In this document: positions 6,583 to 15,800 of the stretch, piece by piece | Position numbering within the stretch: position 1 is the first letter of the stretch | How the letters are laid out: each line of letters begins with the position of its first letter | Assembly (NCBI GenBank): GCA_964588325.1 | Contig: CAZPOR010000005.1 | Location: 148,093-212,092, forward strand | Reading direction: 5' to 3' | DNA: 64,000 nucleotides | Source: Thiovibrio sp964588325 | Lineage (GTDB): Bacteria > Desulfobacterota > Desulfobulbia > Desulfobulbales > Desulfurivibrionaceae | Notes under the pieces: model-generated | What the model was told of the DNA's origin: nothing | The model's database searches: none | Seen by the model: only the letters and a program-made list of their open reading frames with translations | Made by a program: the position numbers and the translations under genes

Positions 6583-8016
6583 TCAATCCTCAGCACTCTT
6601 TTTCAAGGGCACCTTCACCGTGAACACGGCGCCGCCCTCCGGCCGGTTCGCTGCGGCAATCGTGCCGCCATGGGCCTGGATCACTTCTTTGGCAATGGCC
6701 AGCCCCAGGCCGGTGCCCTTGGCCTTGGTACTGAAAAAAGGCTCGAAGATGCGGGGCAGGTTTTCGGGGGCGATCCCCGGGCCGCTGTCCTCGATGCGGA
6801 TCACCATCTGTCGCGCGGTGGCGCTGAAACCAGCCCGGACCTTGCCCTCTGTTCCCGCCGCCTCCAGGCCGTTGCGCACCAGATTGCACAGCGCCTGCTC
6901 CAGCAGGCCGGGGTCACAACGGAGTATTCCTTGAAAATCCCGCCCCGCCGCCGCCGTTGTTTCGGCCTCCGCCCCCAGCAACCGGATGCGCTGGGCCAGG
7001 CCGGCCACGAACTCCCCCACAGCCTGAGGCTGTAAAACCGCTTCCCGCGGTCGGGCAAAGAGCAGAAAATCCTCGATGAGCCGGTTGATCCGCTCGATCT
7101 CTTCATCGAGAAAATCCATCATCCGGCCCTTCAGCTCCGCCGCCGTCCCCTCTTTTTTGAGCATGTCCAGACTGCCCTTGATAATGGCCAGCGGATTCTT
7201 AATCTCGTGGGCGACGATCATGGAAAACCTGCCCACCTCGGCCAGCACCTGCTGACGCGCCATGGCGGCATGAGCCTCTTCGAGCTTTTTGCGCTGCGCC
7301 GCCAGGGCATCGAGCATCTCGTTGATAGCGCCGGCAAGGGTATTGATTTCCCGGAGCGAACCGCCGCCTGCCCGCACGTCCATCCGCCCGCGCGAGACCT
7401 GGCCGGCCACGCCGAGGAGTTCCAGCAGCGGCGCGGTGATCGCCCGCGAAAAGAGCCAGTAGAGGCCCGCCGCCGCCAGGGCCAGCCCCAGGGAGATCAG
7501 GGCAAAGCGGAAGGCCAGCAGCTTTTTGAGCTGCGCCAGGCCCGCCTGTGAATAGAAAATGGTCACCCGGCCCAGCACCTCTTCGTTGCCGGGAGCGACA
7601 AAAGGCGCCTCCTCCTGGCCCATACGGCTGGAGAACACCGCCGCGGAAACAAAGGCAAGGTTTCCCTGCGGTCGGGCATGGGCATTGCGAACGAGCACTT
7701 CTCCCCTGTTGTTGGCGACCTCCACGATCTGCACATCCCGCACTGCCAGCATGTTTTTGGTCAATTCCTCCAGGATCTTCCGGTTCTCCAGGAGAACCCC
7801 AACCTCGGCGTTGCTGGCCAGATAGGATGCTAGCAACTGGAAGTGGTCGCGGAATCGTGCCTTTTCAAAATGGACGGTCAGCCGGTAGCCGGCCACCCCC
7901 ATGGCCAGTGCGGTGCCGATGATGGAAAAGAGCGCGATGGCGGTGAGCCTGCCCTGGATGGAACCGGGGACGAATCGCCGCCACGGGCCAATCTGCCGCG
8001 CACAACGCTTCAGCAT
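6583..8016 (-). CDS. Membrane sensor histidine kinase
   Basis: The protein is about 477 residues. A first membrane helix near residues 24-46 and a second near 167-189 enclose a periplasmic sensor of about 120 residues. A HAMP linker (AGQVSRGRMDVRAGG), a HisKA helix with phosphoacceptor H270 in HEIKNP, and a C-terminal HATPase domain with the G box GTGLGLAIAKEV follow. It should autophosphorylate and pass phosphate to the NtrC-type regulator at 4498-5934. I chose ATG 8016; the frame could also start at TTG 8037. The last residues (SAED) and the stop codon are encoded within the CTCAGCACTC repeat tail of copy 7, so the repeat may have replaced the original C-terminus. The gene follows the binding protein by about 90 bp. 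Confidence 0.92.
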   Translation of the reverse strand: MLKRCARQIGPWRRFVPGSIQGRLTAIALFSIIGTALAMGVAGYRLTVHFEKARFRDHFQLLASYLASNAEVGVLLENRKILEELTKNMLAVRDVQIVEVANNRGEVLVRNAHARPQGNLAFVSAAVFSSRMGQEEAPFVAPGNEEVLGRVTIFYSQAGLAQLKKLLAFRFALISLGLALAAAGLYWLFSRAITAPLLELLGVAGQVSRGRMDVRAGGGSLREINTLAGAINEMLDALAAQRKKLEEAHAAMARQQVLAEVGRFSMIVAHEIKNPLAIIKGSLDMLKKEGTAAELKGRMMDFLDEEIERINRLIEDFLLFARPREAVLQPQAVGEFVAGLAQRIRLLGAEAETTAAAGRDFQGILRCDPGLLEQALCNLVRNGLEAAGTEGKVRAGFSATARQMVIRIEDSGPGIAPENLPRIFEPFFSTKAKGTGLGLAIAKEVIQAHGGTIAAANRPEGGAVFTVKVPLKKSAED

Positions 8017-8107
8017 CGGCGGGGTTTCCTGTTGCAACAGAAGGCAGCATGGCAGTGCTTTTTCGTATGCATCGCCTCCTGACTCCCGTGTTCTGTCTTC
8101 CGGTTTC

Positions 8108-8986
8108 TCACTTTTTCAGCTTCCTCCAGACTTCTTCGTTGATTGCCAGCGCATGGATGGGCGCGGCCACCCCGTCGCACTTTTCCCCGGCCAGGAGGAG
8201 CTCCGCCTGCCGGGCCACCTGCTGGCCAACACCGCGGTAATCGATGAGCAGGGTGAAGGCCGCCCCGGAATCATGAAAAAACTGGTTGTAGCCAATGACC
8301 GGGGTGTTGTGCACCACCCCCTGCTTGATGACGTGCTGAATCACGGATTTGGAGGTGATGGAAGCGTCGGGAATGAAAAGAATCGCATCGAGCCGGGAAA
8401 AATCGCTGGCCATCGCCAGCTTGCCTTCCTGGCGGCGCACCGGCAACGGCGCCAGTTCAAAGCCTCTGGCCCCCGCGGCGGCCGCCGCACCGGTGAACCA
8501 GGCCTGATTGTTGGCAGGATCGTAGAGGACGCCGAGCCGCCGCAACTTCGGCAACTGGCGGAGGATGGCGTCGAACTGCGCCTCGGCCGCAATGTTCAGG
8601 CTGACTCCGCACATCATCTCCCGCGGGTCGTTGATCACCTTGCGCGGGTTGAGGACCATGCCGAAGACCAGGGGCGTGGCGCCGGCCCGGGCGTGCAGGT
8701 AGCGGAGCGCCTCCGGCCCTACCGCCACCAGCACGCCATAGGCCTGGGGATTCAGGGTGGAGCTCCGGCCGCCGAGACTGTACGGCCTGCCGGCTTCATC
8801 AAGGAAAAAGCGCTGCACCGGCACATTGAGCCGGGCCTCCAGCCCCTCCACCATGGCGACATAGGGAGCGATCTCCCTGGAGATCAGGACAGCGACGGTC
8901 TTCTCCTGCGCCAGGCACCTGCCTGGAATAGCCAGAAACAGCAGGAAAAGAAAGGGTATGGCTTTATTTTTTTTTCTGATTGCCAC
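8108..8986 (-). CDS. Periplasmic binding protein, ABC_sub_bind type, without a transporter
   Basis: This 292-residue protein has a signal peptide (AIPFLFLLFLAIPGRCLAQ) and the two-lobed pattern of the PF04392-like binding proteins (VAVLISREIAPYVAMVEGLE, YGVLVAVGPEALRYL, LGVLYDPANNQ, DAILFIPDASITSKSVIQHV, PVIGYNQFFHDSGAAFTLLI). No permease or ATPase gene accompanies it. It precedes a histidine kinase, so it is more likely a ligand-sensing partner for the kinase than part of an importer. This is inference, with precedents such as TorT and LuxP. The ligand is unknown. Confidence 0.8.
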   Translation of the reverse strand: MAIRKKNKAIPFLFLLFLAIPGRCLAQEKTVAVLISREIAPYVAMVEGLEARLNVPVQRFFLDEAGRPYSLGGRSSTLNPQAYGVLVAVGPEALRYLHARAGATPLVFGMVLNPRKVINDPREMMCGVSLNIAAEAQFDAILRQLPKLRRLGVLYDPANNQAWFTGAAAAAGARGFELAPLPVRRQEGKLAMASDFSRLDAILFIPDASITSKSVIQHVIKQGVVHNTPVIGYNQFFHDSGAAFTLLIDYRGVGQQVARQAELLLAGEKCDGVAAPIHALAINEEVWRKLKK

Positions 8987-9233
8987 CTGGTTGTCCCGGT
9001 CAAAAAATAAATCCGTCGCCTCTTCGCGTTGCCAAAGGCCTGCCGTATGCCGCAGTCAGGGTAGTATAGCCCAGGGCCAGGAGATCCGCCAGCAAAAGCC
9101 TGAAAGAGGCAGGGAAACACCAGACGTGCAGATCGGGAACATGCTCAATCACATGCGAGGCAATGATCCAACCAAACCGTCCCCACTTTATCCTTTATCT
9201 CTCGAGAATCGACGCCTGCGTCAGCCAGTGGCT
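8987..9233. other. Intergenic region upstream of the binding protein
   Basis: About 250 bp with no credible gene on either strand. It should contain the promoter of the minus-strand sensing operon and the 3' end of the glycan operon. I see no strong terminator hairpin or clear sigma54 site. Confidence 0.5.
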
Positions 9234-10154
9234 TCAGGGGGCCTTGCTGCGGATCCAAAAACTCCCTCCCCCGCCCAGGGCGGGATAATTGGGAAAAGTT
9301 TCCCGCACCTGCTGCTGGTAGCGGGTACCCATGAAATGAGCGGCCCAGACTATCTCCCATTGCTTGTTGCCCTGCAAGAATGCCCGCAGAAGATACTGTT
9401 CGTTCCAGTTTCGTCCCTGGTCGATCATCCAGACTTTGTGGTATTCGTCGGGCAAGAAGATATCATGGACATGCACCAGAACCCCGGGCCGCACGCGCGG
9501 CAACACCTCGAAAAAAAGATGGTTTACATCGCTGCCGATCTTGGCCACATGCGATGAGTCTATAATCAGGATGTCCCCTGCCCCGAGTCTGTCAAAGAAA
9601 GAGACATCGACATCCTCAACCTTCTGCCGCACCAGACGCGTGATGCCATCGATTCCGTCGAGCAAAAATTGGCGGGGGTATGGTTCGATGCAGGAAAAGG
9701 CCATCTTCTTACCAAAGATCCGCCGGTTCACATCGGCGGTGACCAGTGAGGAAAATCCGCTGCCTACCTCGACAACCTCTCGCGGCTTGAAATGACACAG
9801 CGCCGTAAAGAGAAACTCCGCATCCAAAACAGGATACTGGTCGTTGCCGTAGAAATAGGTGGTCGGATCGTCGGGCTGATCAACCGGGTAGTCAATCAAC
9901 GAGACATAGGGCCGGAGGTCGTTCAATAACGCCAATTGCCCCTCGATATTGAGGTCGATCCCCGGCATTGCCTCGACTTGGGACCAGATCCGGGCCTCGC
10001 GCTCCCGGAGATCCTCCGGACTGGCAATGGGGGAATAGAAATGACCAATCGGAAAAACTAGGGGAATATCCTCTCCTTTCTCCTTGGCCCCAACGCCTGG
10101 GGAAAGGCTGGGGCTTCCCGGTGGCAGAATCCTGGACAAAATCCTCTTGATCAC
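9234..10154 (-). CDS. Class I SAM-dependent methyltransferase (Methyltransf_24-like)
   Basis: This 306-residue protein contains a SAM-binding motif (VVEVGSGFSSLVTADVNRR, near residues 113-131), an acidic strand (FSCIEPYP) and DILIIDSSHVAKIGSDVNH, as found in small-molecule methyltransferases. Its place at the distal end of a glycan operon suggests it methylates a sugar or glycan terminus; the substrate is not shown. An IS3 remnant separates it from the upstream glycosyltransferase, so it may have its own promoter in the 260-bp gap before 10418. That gap has a hairpin (CCGTCTC/GAGACGG, 10196-10216) but no gene. Confidence 0.8.
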   Translation of the reverse strand: MIKRILSRILPPGSPSLSPGVGAKEKGEDIPLVFPIGHFYSPIASPEDLREREARIWSQVEAMPGIDLNIEGQLALLNDLRPYVSLIDYPVDQPDDPTTYFYGNDQYPVLDAEFLFTALCHFKPREVVEVGSGFSSLVTADVNRRIFGKKMAFSCIEPYPRQFLLDGIDGITRLVRQKVEDVDVSFFDRLGAGDILIIDSSHVAKIGSDVNHLFFEVLPRVRPGVLVHVHDIFLPDEYHKVWMIDQGRNWNEQYLLRAFLQGNKQWEIVWAAHFMGTRYQQQVRETFPNYPALGGGGSFWIRSKAP

Positions 10155-10417
10155 ATTCGTCTCCCGCTAAAAAGGTAATCGCCCGACGCGCTCTTCCGTC
10201 TCCGGCCCAGAGACGGGTCTAACTGCTTCACTCAATCAAGACACAAGCAGAAAAAAACAGGCCATCAGCAGCGCGGACGCGGAAAAATACCGGGCAAGGA
10301 CAAACTTGCCGAAGGAAATAAAAAACAAACAGTTATGTTTTTTCAGGGGCGACTATTTACCCATGGCCCCTGCCTGCAGATGATGTTCTGCCGAAACAGG
10401 GGTTTTTCGACGGACTG

Positions 10418-10681
10418 TTAACGCTTTACCCCGAAAACCTCCTTGAGCGCGCGGTTCTCCAGGCTCAGGTCGGCAACCATCATCTTGAGCTTGCGGTTCT
10501 CGCCTTCCAGTTCACGCAGCCGTTTGATGTCGGAGGCTTCCATGCCGCCATATTTCGATTTCCACGGGAACGTGGCATCCGAGATGCCACGTTCCCGGCA
10601 CACATCCTTGACCAGCCGGCCTGCTTCGACTTCCTTCAGTATCCCGATGATCTGGCTCTCGCTGAATCTGCTCTTTTTCAT
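10418..10681 (-). pseudogene. IS3-family transposase OrfA remnant (no OrfB)
   Basis: The 87-residue frame begins with a strong site (AGGAGG, 7 nt before ATG 10681) and reads MKKSRFSESQIIGILKEVEA, a typical IS3-family OrfA helix-turn-helix. A leucine-rich coiled tail follows (LRELEGENRKLKMMVADLSL). OrfB, which holds the DDE integrase domain, is absent: only 263 bp of unrelated DNA lie between this stop and the next gene. In most relatives the helix is followed by YNWKSKYGG; here YN is replaced by a single P, at a perfect 14-bp hairpin (10565-10597). The element cannot move on its own. Confidence 0.8.
10565..10597. repeat. Perfect 14-bp hairpin inside orfA
   Basis: Arms cgggaacgtggcat (10565-10578) and atgccacgttcccg (10584-10597) flank a 5-nt loop. 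The right arm includes the codons that differ from the usual OrfA sequence, as expected if one arm was rewritten from the other. Confidence 0.85.
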
Positions 10682-10758
10682 CTGAGTCCTCCTGGCTCGA
10701 TTGTGCCCGAAGAACTCTATTTTTGCATGGACCAATTATACGGGAGGGTTACAGTGCC

Positions 10759-11967
10759 TTACCTGCCCATACGGCGGGGAAAGCGGCCGACCAGATAGGA
10801 GCGGACGCGGCGCAGCCACGGGACAAAACCCTCGTGGCGGAGAGAATGGAGGGTGCGCTGCAGCAGTCGGCGGGGCTCCACGAATACCAGGCATCGTTGC
10901 AGCGGAGAGACCGGAAAAAATCCTGGCGCGGATGGAGCCTGCAACGTTCCCCCCAGCAGACGAATCAGTTCCACCGCCGCGCTGTTCCAGGAAAAGCGCA
11001 GAGCGTGACGATGACACAGGGCGGCATGGCGGGCGAGGAGTTCGCGATCGGCGGCGTACGACTCGATCTGCAGCAGAAGCTGATGCTGGTTTGCGACCAC
11101 CAACGGGGTCACCTCGGGATGGGCGCCGGTGTCAAAGGCTAGGGAGACTGCCCCGCACATGGCCGCCTCCACCAAAGGCAGATTAAACCCCTCCCAGAGA
11201 GAGCAGGAAACAAAGACATCGAGGCCGCGCAAAAACTCGGCACGCTCCGCATCGCTCGCATTGAGGTGGGCCTCGATGCCGTCGGCTCGGAACTGCCGAG
11301 CCTCATCCTCCATCCCACGCCCCATCACGGCAAACCGGCACCCCAGCCCCCGTTCTCTCGCGGCCGCAACCAATCCCCTGAAGATCCCGCCGCCCTTGTA
11401 GAAAGACTCGCCCCGACCAAGCCGCATGAGGGTGCCCACCCGCAGCGGACGCACCAGGGCGTATTGCCAGGCAGGCCTGGGGCCGGACGCCGCCACATGG
11501 TCTGCGCCATTGTAAATGACATAGGCCGCAGGCCACTCGATGTCATGGCGGATAAACTCCGAGATAGCGATCACCCCCTCCAGCACGGGATAGACATGGC
11601 GACGCTTCCACTCCGCAATGGCCCTTCGGCCCTCGCTGTCGCCATGCGCGACGAAGAGTTCCGGGGTCGGATCGCCATGTTCCCAAGCCCAACAGCGAAA
11701 CTCACCGGTGAGAGCTGGCAACATCTCAAAAAACGGGGTGGTATGCCCGATGATCACGTCCGGCTTCCATTTCCGGGCAAATTCGAGAACGGCCTGCGGA
11801 GTGGGGGGCAGGTGCAACACGCCTTCCGCAGCAAAATGTCCGTCACTCTCAAGACACCCGACCGCGACGGCATGACCGTGAACGCGCAGGGCGGCGGCAA
11901 GGGCTTGCACCACCACCGATACGCCAAAGCCCTTGGCCATTGTCTGACATAAAAAAAGAAGTCTCAT
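10759..11967 (-). CDS. Glycosyltransferase family 1 / GT4-like
   Basis: This protein of about 402 residues begins MRLLFLCQTMAKGFGVSVVV, a GT-B N-terminal strand and glycine loop. It continues with VLEGVIAISEFIRHDI and the C-terminal donor-binding part (VSCSLWEGFNLPLVEAAMCG, with the EGFxLPxxEAxxxG pattern). It probably transfers a nucleotide-activated sugar to the exported glycan. I chose ATG 11967, 8 bp after the upstream stop; the frame runs further 5' but only through the upstream gene. The C-terminus (FPRRMGR) ends 5 bp before an IS3 end, so its last residues may have been altered by the insertion. Confidence 0.88.
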   Translation of the reverse strand: MRLLFLCQTMAKGFGVSVVVQALAAALRVHGHAVAVGCLESDGHFAAEGVLHLPPTPQAVLEFARKWKPDVIIGHTTPFFEMLPALTGEFRCWAWEHGDPTPELFVAHGDSEGRRAIAEWKRRHVYPVLEGVIAISEFIRHDIEWPAAYVIYNGADHVAASGPRPAWQYALVRPLRVGTLMRLGRGESFYKGGGIFRGLVAAARERGLGCRFAVMGRGMEDEARQFRADGIEAHLNASDAERAEFLRGLDVFVSCSLWEGFNLPLVEAAMCGAVSLAFDTGAHPEVTPLVVANQHQLLLQIESYAADRELLARHAALCHRHALRFSWNSAAVELIRLLGGTLQAPSAPGFFPVSPLQRCLVFVEPRRLLQRTLHSLRHEGFVPWLRRVRSYLVGRFPRRMGR

Positions 11968-11975
11968 TTCCTTTC

Positions 11976-12869
11976 TCAAGCTCCGCCGGCAGCCAGATAG
12001 GCACTCCAGCGCCTGACCAGCAACCGCCTGTCGTTCCAGTTTTCCTCCCCCCGGGGCCGAGTCGCGTTTTCCAGATGCACCAAGCGGTCGCTGTTGCAAA
12101 TCTCCACCCCATACCCAAGGCGGCTGGCCGCGAGACACAGGTCCACATCCTGACATTCAGCGGCATAGGCTTCGTCGAACCCGCCAAGACGAGAAAAAAG
12201 CTCGGAACGGATCATCAAACAGGCTCCGGTAACGGCCGGAACGGACCACTGCGGTCGGAGTGCCTCCGGACTGACCGACTCGTGAGCCCCCGGGTGATAG
12301 CAGAGACCAGTCAGTTGGTGATTGGCGCGAAAAAAATCAATGCCGGCATGCTGCAGACGACCATCGGCAAACCAGAGGGTGTGCCCCACCACCCCGACCC
12401 GCGGATTCGCCCGCAGATGTTCAGACATCGCAAGAAAAGAACGGCATTCCGGCTCGGCAATAATGTCGTTGTTGAGAAACAGGGTCCGCGCAAAGCGCGC
12501 GTGATCAAAAAAAAGCACGTTGTTGCAGGCGGAAAAATGATAGACCAGGTCGGGCACCAGGCGTATCCAGGCCGGCGCCCCGCGATAAAAAGCGAGCACT
12601 TCCGGATCGGTGGAGCCGGTGTCACCAATGAGCACCTCAAAGCCCAGGCCGGCGGCAAGCTGCACTTCGTAATCGAAGCGCAGCTTACGGCACAGAGGAA
12701 GCAGCAGATCCGGCCGGTCCCGGTTGAGAATGATGACCGAAATGCCATCAGGATAGTGGCGCGGCGCACGAACATGTGCGGCTGGCGTCTGCTGGGCCGC
12801 CAAAGCCCGTTGGAGATTGGACGAGCCGACATAAGGATCCAGCCGGGAATCTCTGGTAAAAGTACTCAT
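11976..12869 (-). CDS. Glycosyltransferase family 2
   Basis: This 297-residue GT-A protein shows ISVIILNRDRPDLL (residues 43-56), the acidic donor-site region TLFLNNDIIAEP, and the acceptor-side block VPAVTGACLMIRSELFSRLG with GFDEAYAAECQDVDLCL. The NND signature replaces the commoner DDD, as in rhamnosyltransferase-like GT2 enzymes. It is the ninth cistron of the minus-strand glycan operon: 11 bp separate it from the upstream fusion gene and 8 bp from the downstream GT4. The exact sugar linkage is unknown. Confidence 0.88.
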   Translation of the reverse strand: MSTFTRDSRLDPYVGSSNLQRALAAQQTPAAHVRAPRHYPDGISVIILNRDRPDLLLPLCRKLRFDYEVQLAAGLGFEVLIGDTGSTDPEVLAFYRGAPAWIRLVPDLVYHFSACNNVLFFDHARFARTLFLNNDIIAEPECRSFLAMSEHLRANPRVGVVGHTLWFADGRLQHAGIDFFRANHQLTGLCYHPGAHESVSPEALRPQWSVPAVTGACLMIRSELFSRLGGFDEAYAAECQDVDLCLAASRLGYGVEICNSDRLVHLENATRPRGEENWNDRRLLVRRWSAYLAAGGA

Positions 12870-12880
12870 GGAACGCTTCC

Positions 12881-15800
12881 TCAGGAGAAAAACAGGGGAA
12901 CAGGATGCCTCTGCAAAACAAAATTTCCGTTCGCCAGGGAAAAGTTGGGGTTATAGGCAGGATCGGCCGCAAGCAGCGCCCCCCAACGCCCCCGCATGAT
13001 CGCAGCCTCATCGGCAAGTCGGCGCTGTTTTTCCCGTGACGAATCATCGGCGCCGCGCGTCACCGATTCATGATGATAAAGTTCGGCATACGGTGTCCAG
13101 AGGTTCCGGTACCCGGACCGGACGAGCTTCAAACAGAGATCAATGTCGTTGAAGGCTACTGCCAGCGTCTCATCGAACCCTCCTGCCTCGACAAAGCGCT
13201 GCCGCAGCATCACCATGCATGCGCCGGTGACAGCTGACCAGTTCTGGTGGAGAACCGCACGGCCCATGTATCCTGTCCGGCGGCGGGGCAGCCCTTTGAA
13301 GGCGTGCGCCGCCACGCCGCCGGCCCCGAGCACGACGCCGCCATGCTGCAATGTTGCATCAGGGTACCAGAGCCGCGCCCCAACTGCTCCGATGCCTGGA
13401 CGGAGAGCTTGCGAAACCATCTCTTTCAGCCAGTCGTCGTTGATCACCTCCACATCGTCATTGAGAAAAGCGAGAATCTCGCCGGTCGCAAGCGTCGCCG
13501 CGTGGTTGTTGAGAGCGGAAAAGTTGAACGGCCGGGGATCCGCAACGATGCGGGCTCTTCCGTCCTGCCGCAATCTTTCGAGATATGCCAGAGTGGTGCT
13601 GTCGTCGCTGCCGTTGTCGACTATCAGCAGCTCAAAATTCGCATAGGCGGTTTTCTCGAACAGGCTCTTCACGCAGCGTTCCAGAAAGTCCCGGCCGTTA
13701 CGGGTGAGCACAATGATCGTGACCCTTGGTGGCGAGGGGGGCAACGGCCATTTGACACGTACATGTCCGCTTCCCTCGGGCGCGGGCAGCACTTCTGCCA
13801 CCAACCGGCGCCGCGTCAGCGCCTCGGCGACAACCTGACAAGCGCGCTCCGGAGCCACGTTCCGGCTTTCGCCCTGCTGCAGCAGCAGCCGGGGCAGATG
13901 ACATACCGACTCGCCAGACGCAACACTAAGACAGGCCGACCAGCGGCGGGCGGCAATATCTTCCGTCTGGGCAGGACAGGCCGCCACGGAACGGTGGACT
14001 GCGACCATGCGCCCCAGATAATCGCTGGCCCACAGCAGGTCGGGATTCCAGGCCGGCTTGTGGAGTGGTGTGCCGTCAACCTTTATTTCATCGGCAGAGA
14101 GCAGAAGAGGGGGACGTGGTGCCGCCACTGCCGCGGCAGCGAGACAGGCAAGGGCGTCGGGCGCCAGTTCGTCCCCTCCCTCCAAGGCCAGCCAGTATTC
14201 CGCCGGTGGCGTCGCATTCCCCTCTTCCACACACGCCCAGCGGGAATAGCGCTGCCGTTCCAGTGAGCGGCGGGTCGTTTGCCTTTGCTCCGCAGTGCCG
14301 CGAATCACCACGTCAAATTGCGGGCCGCTCTCCACCAATGCCTTGATCTGCGCTTCGGTCAATATCGTTGCATCATGCAGCGGCGTCGCCATGGCAGACA
14401 CTGCATGGAACGCAGCCAATCCCTGTCGCAGACCACCCCGACGCCAGCCGTACCAAAAAGCGCCGAACAGCCTGAGAGGAAGGGTGATCCGCCACGAACG
14501 GGAGGCAAGGATCGCGGTCAACGACGTCTCGAGATCAGAAAGCTGTCGTTCAAACTGCTGCCTGATCCGTTGTTCGCTCTGCTGCCGCTCTTGGACAAGA
14601 CCAGCCCGCTCCCTTTCGAACTCCTCCTGCTGCCGGGCCAGAGCGCGACCTTTCTCGTCCCGTTCGAATTCCAGATGCCTCAATCCTTCTGCAACCTCAT
14701 CGGCGCTCCACCGTGTGAGCCACTTGCTGAAAAAACGGCTTCGGCCACGACGGATGATGTGCTCGTTGGGGGTCGCACTCACCCCGGAATGACCTGTAAG
14801 TTGATATGTCGCCGTCACCCGATCAAGATGGATGAACGCAGTGTGGCGGCTTAACTGCATCCAGAAATCCCAATCTTCATAGACATCGAAGGACTCATCG
14901 AAGCGGACACCCTGCTCGGTGACCAGTGAGCGGGAAAAGAGGACAGCGTGCATGGGGAGAAAATTGGAGGCCATGAGCCGGCGGCGGTCATACGAGAAGT
15001 TGAAACCGCCGCACACTGTTCCCCCGGTGTTCACTACCCGCACGCCGGAATACGCGACCATGGCGCCGGGATGTGCCTGCACCACCCCGACCAGGCTGGC
15101 CACGTGGTCGGGGTCGAAGAGGTCATCATCGTCGAGAAAAACAAGCCACTGGCCCCGGGCACTTTCCAGGGCGATATTGGCGGCCCGCGGACGCGACAGA
15201 GGTTCGTTGCCGGCAACGCCTACCAGCCGCAGGGGGAATGGCCCGCAGACATCGCCCAGCGGCGGATGGGACGCCCCAGAGGCGGCCACCACCACCACTT
15301 CGATGTTCAAATAGGTCTGCAGCGCCACGGAATCCAAGGCATGAGCCAGAGTGGGCCGGTCCATGCTGCGGATGAGGACGCTGACCAGCGGCAGATCCTC
15401 AGCGCTGACGGCAAGTCCCAATCGCTGCCGGTGGGCCAGGGGGCCGTCAAAGAGGGAAAAAAAACCCGACTGGATGGAGGCTGCATCCAGCAGCACACAG
15501 GCCTCGGCCGCTTCTGCCTGAGGACCGAGGAAGTAGGAACGGAACCGGTTGAGCCCCTCGATCCTTTGGTCATAGGGCTGTTCCTTGAGCTGGGAGGGGA
15601 AACAGGCCATGGCAGCACGCTTCTGCGCAAAGACCTGCGTGATGTCGATCACCAGGTTGGGGTTGGGCAACGGGGCGTTGATCTCATAAAAAACCGCCCG
15701 CCGATTCCCGCCCAGGCGGCGGATCGCCTCGGCTCCGGCCAGGGCCAGAGCCTGGTGGTCGGGGTGCAACTCGGTGGGGGAAGGGAGCAACACCAAGTCG

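Larger units (their letters stand above)
10418..10753 (-). mobile_element. Truncated IS3-family insertion sequence
   Basis: The left end is probably at 10753 (minus-strand TGTAACCCTCCCGTATAATT), the usual position of the IS3 inverted repeat about 70 bp before orfA. It lies only 5 bp beyond the stop codon of the upstream glycosyltransferase (10759-10761). The right end and orfB are missing. The boundary on the low-coordinate side is not defined. Confidence 0.65.

Noticed and set aside
10155..10417. IS3 orfB fragment downstream of orfA
   Set aside because: No DDE-type motif or IS3 OrfB-like peptide is visible in any frame of this gap.
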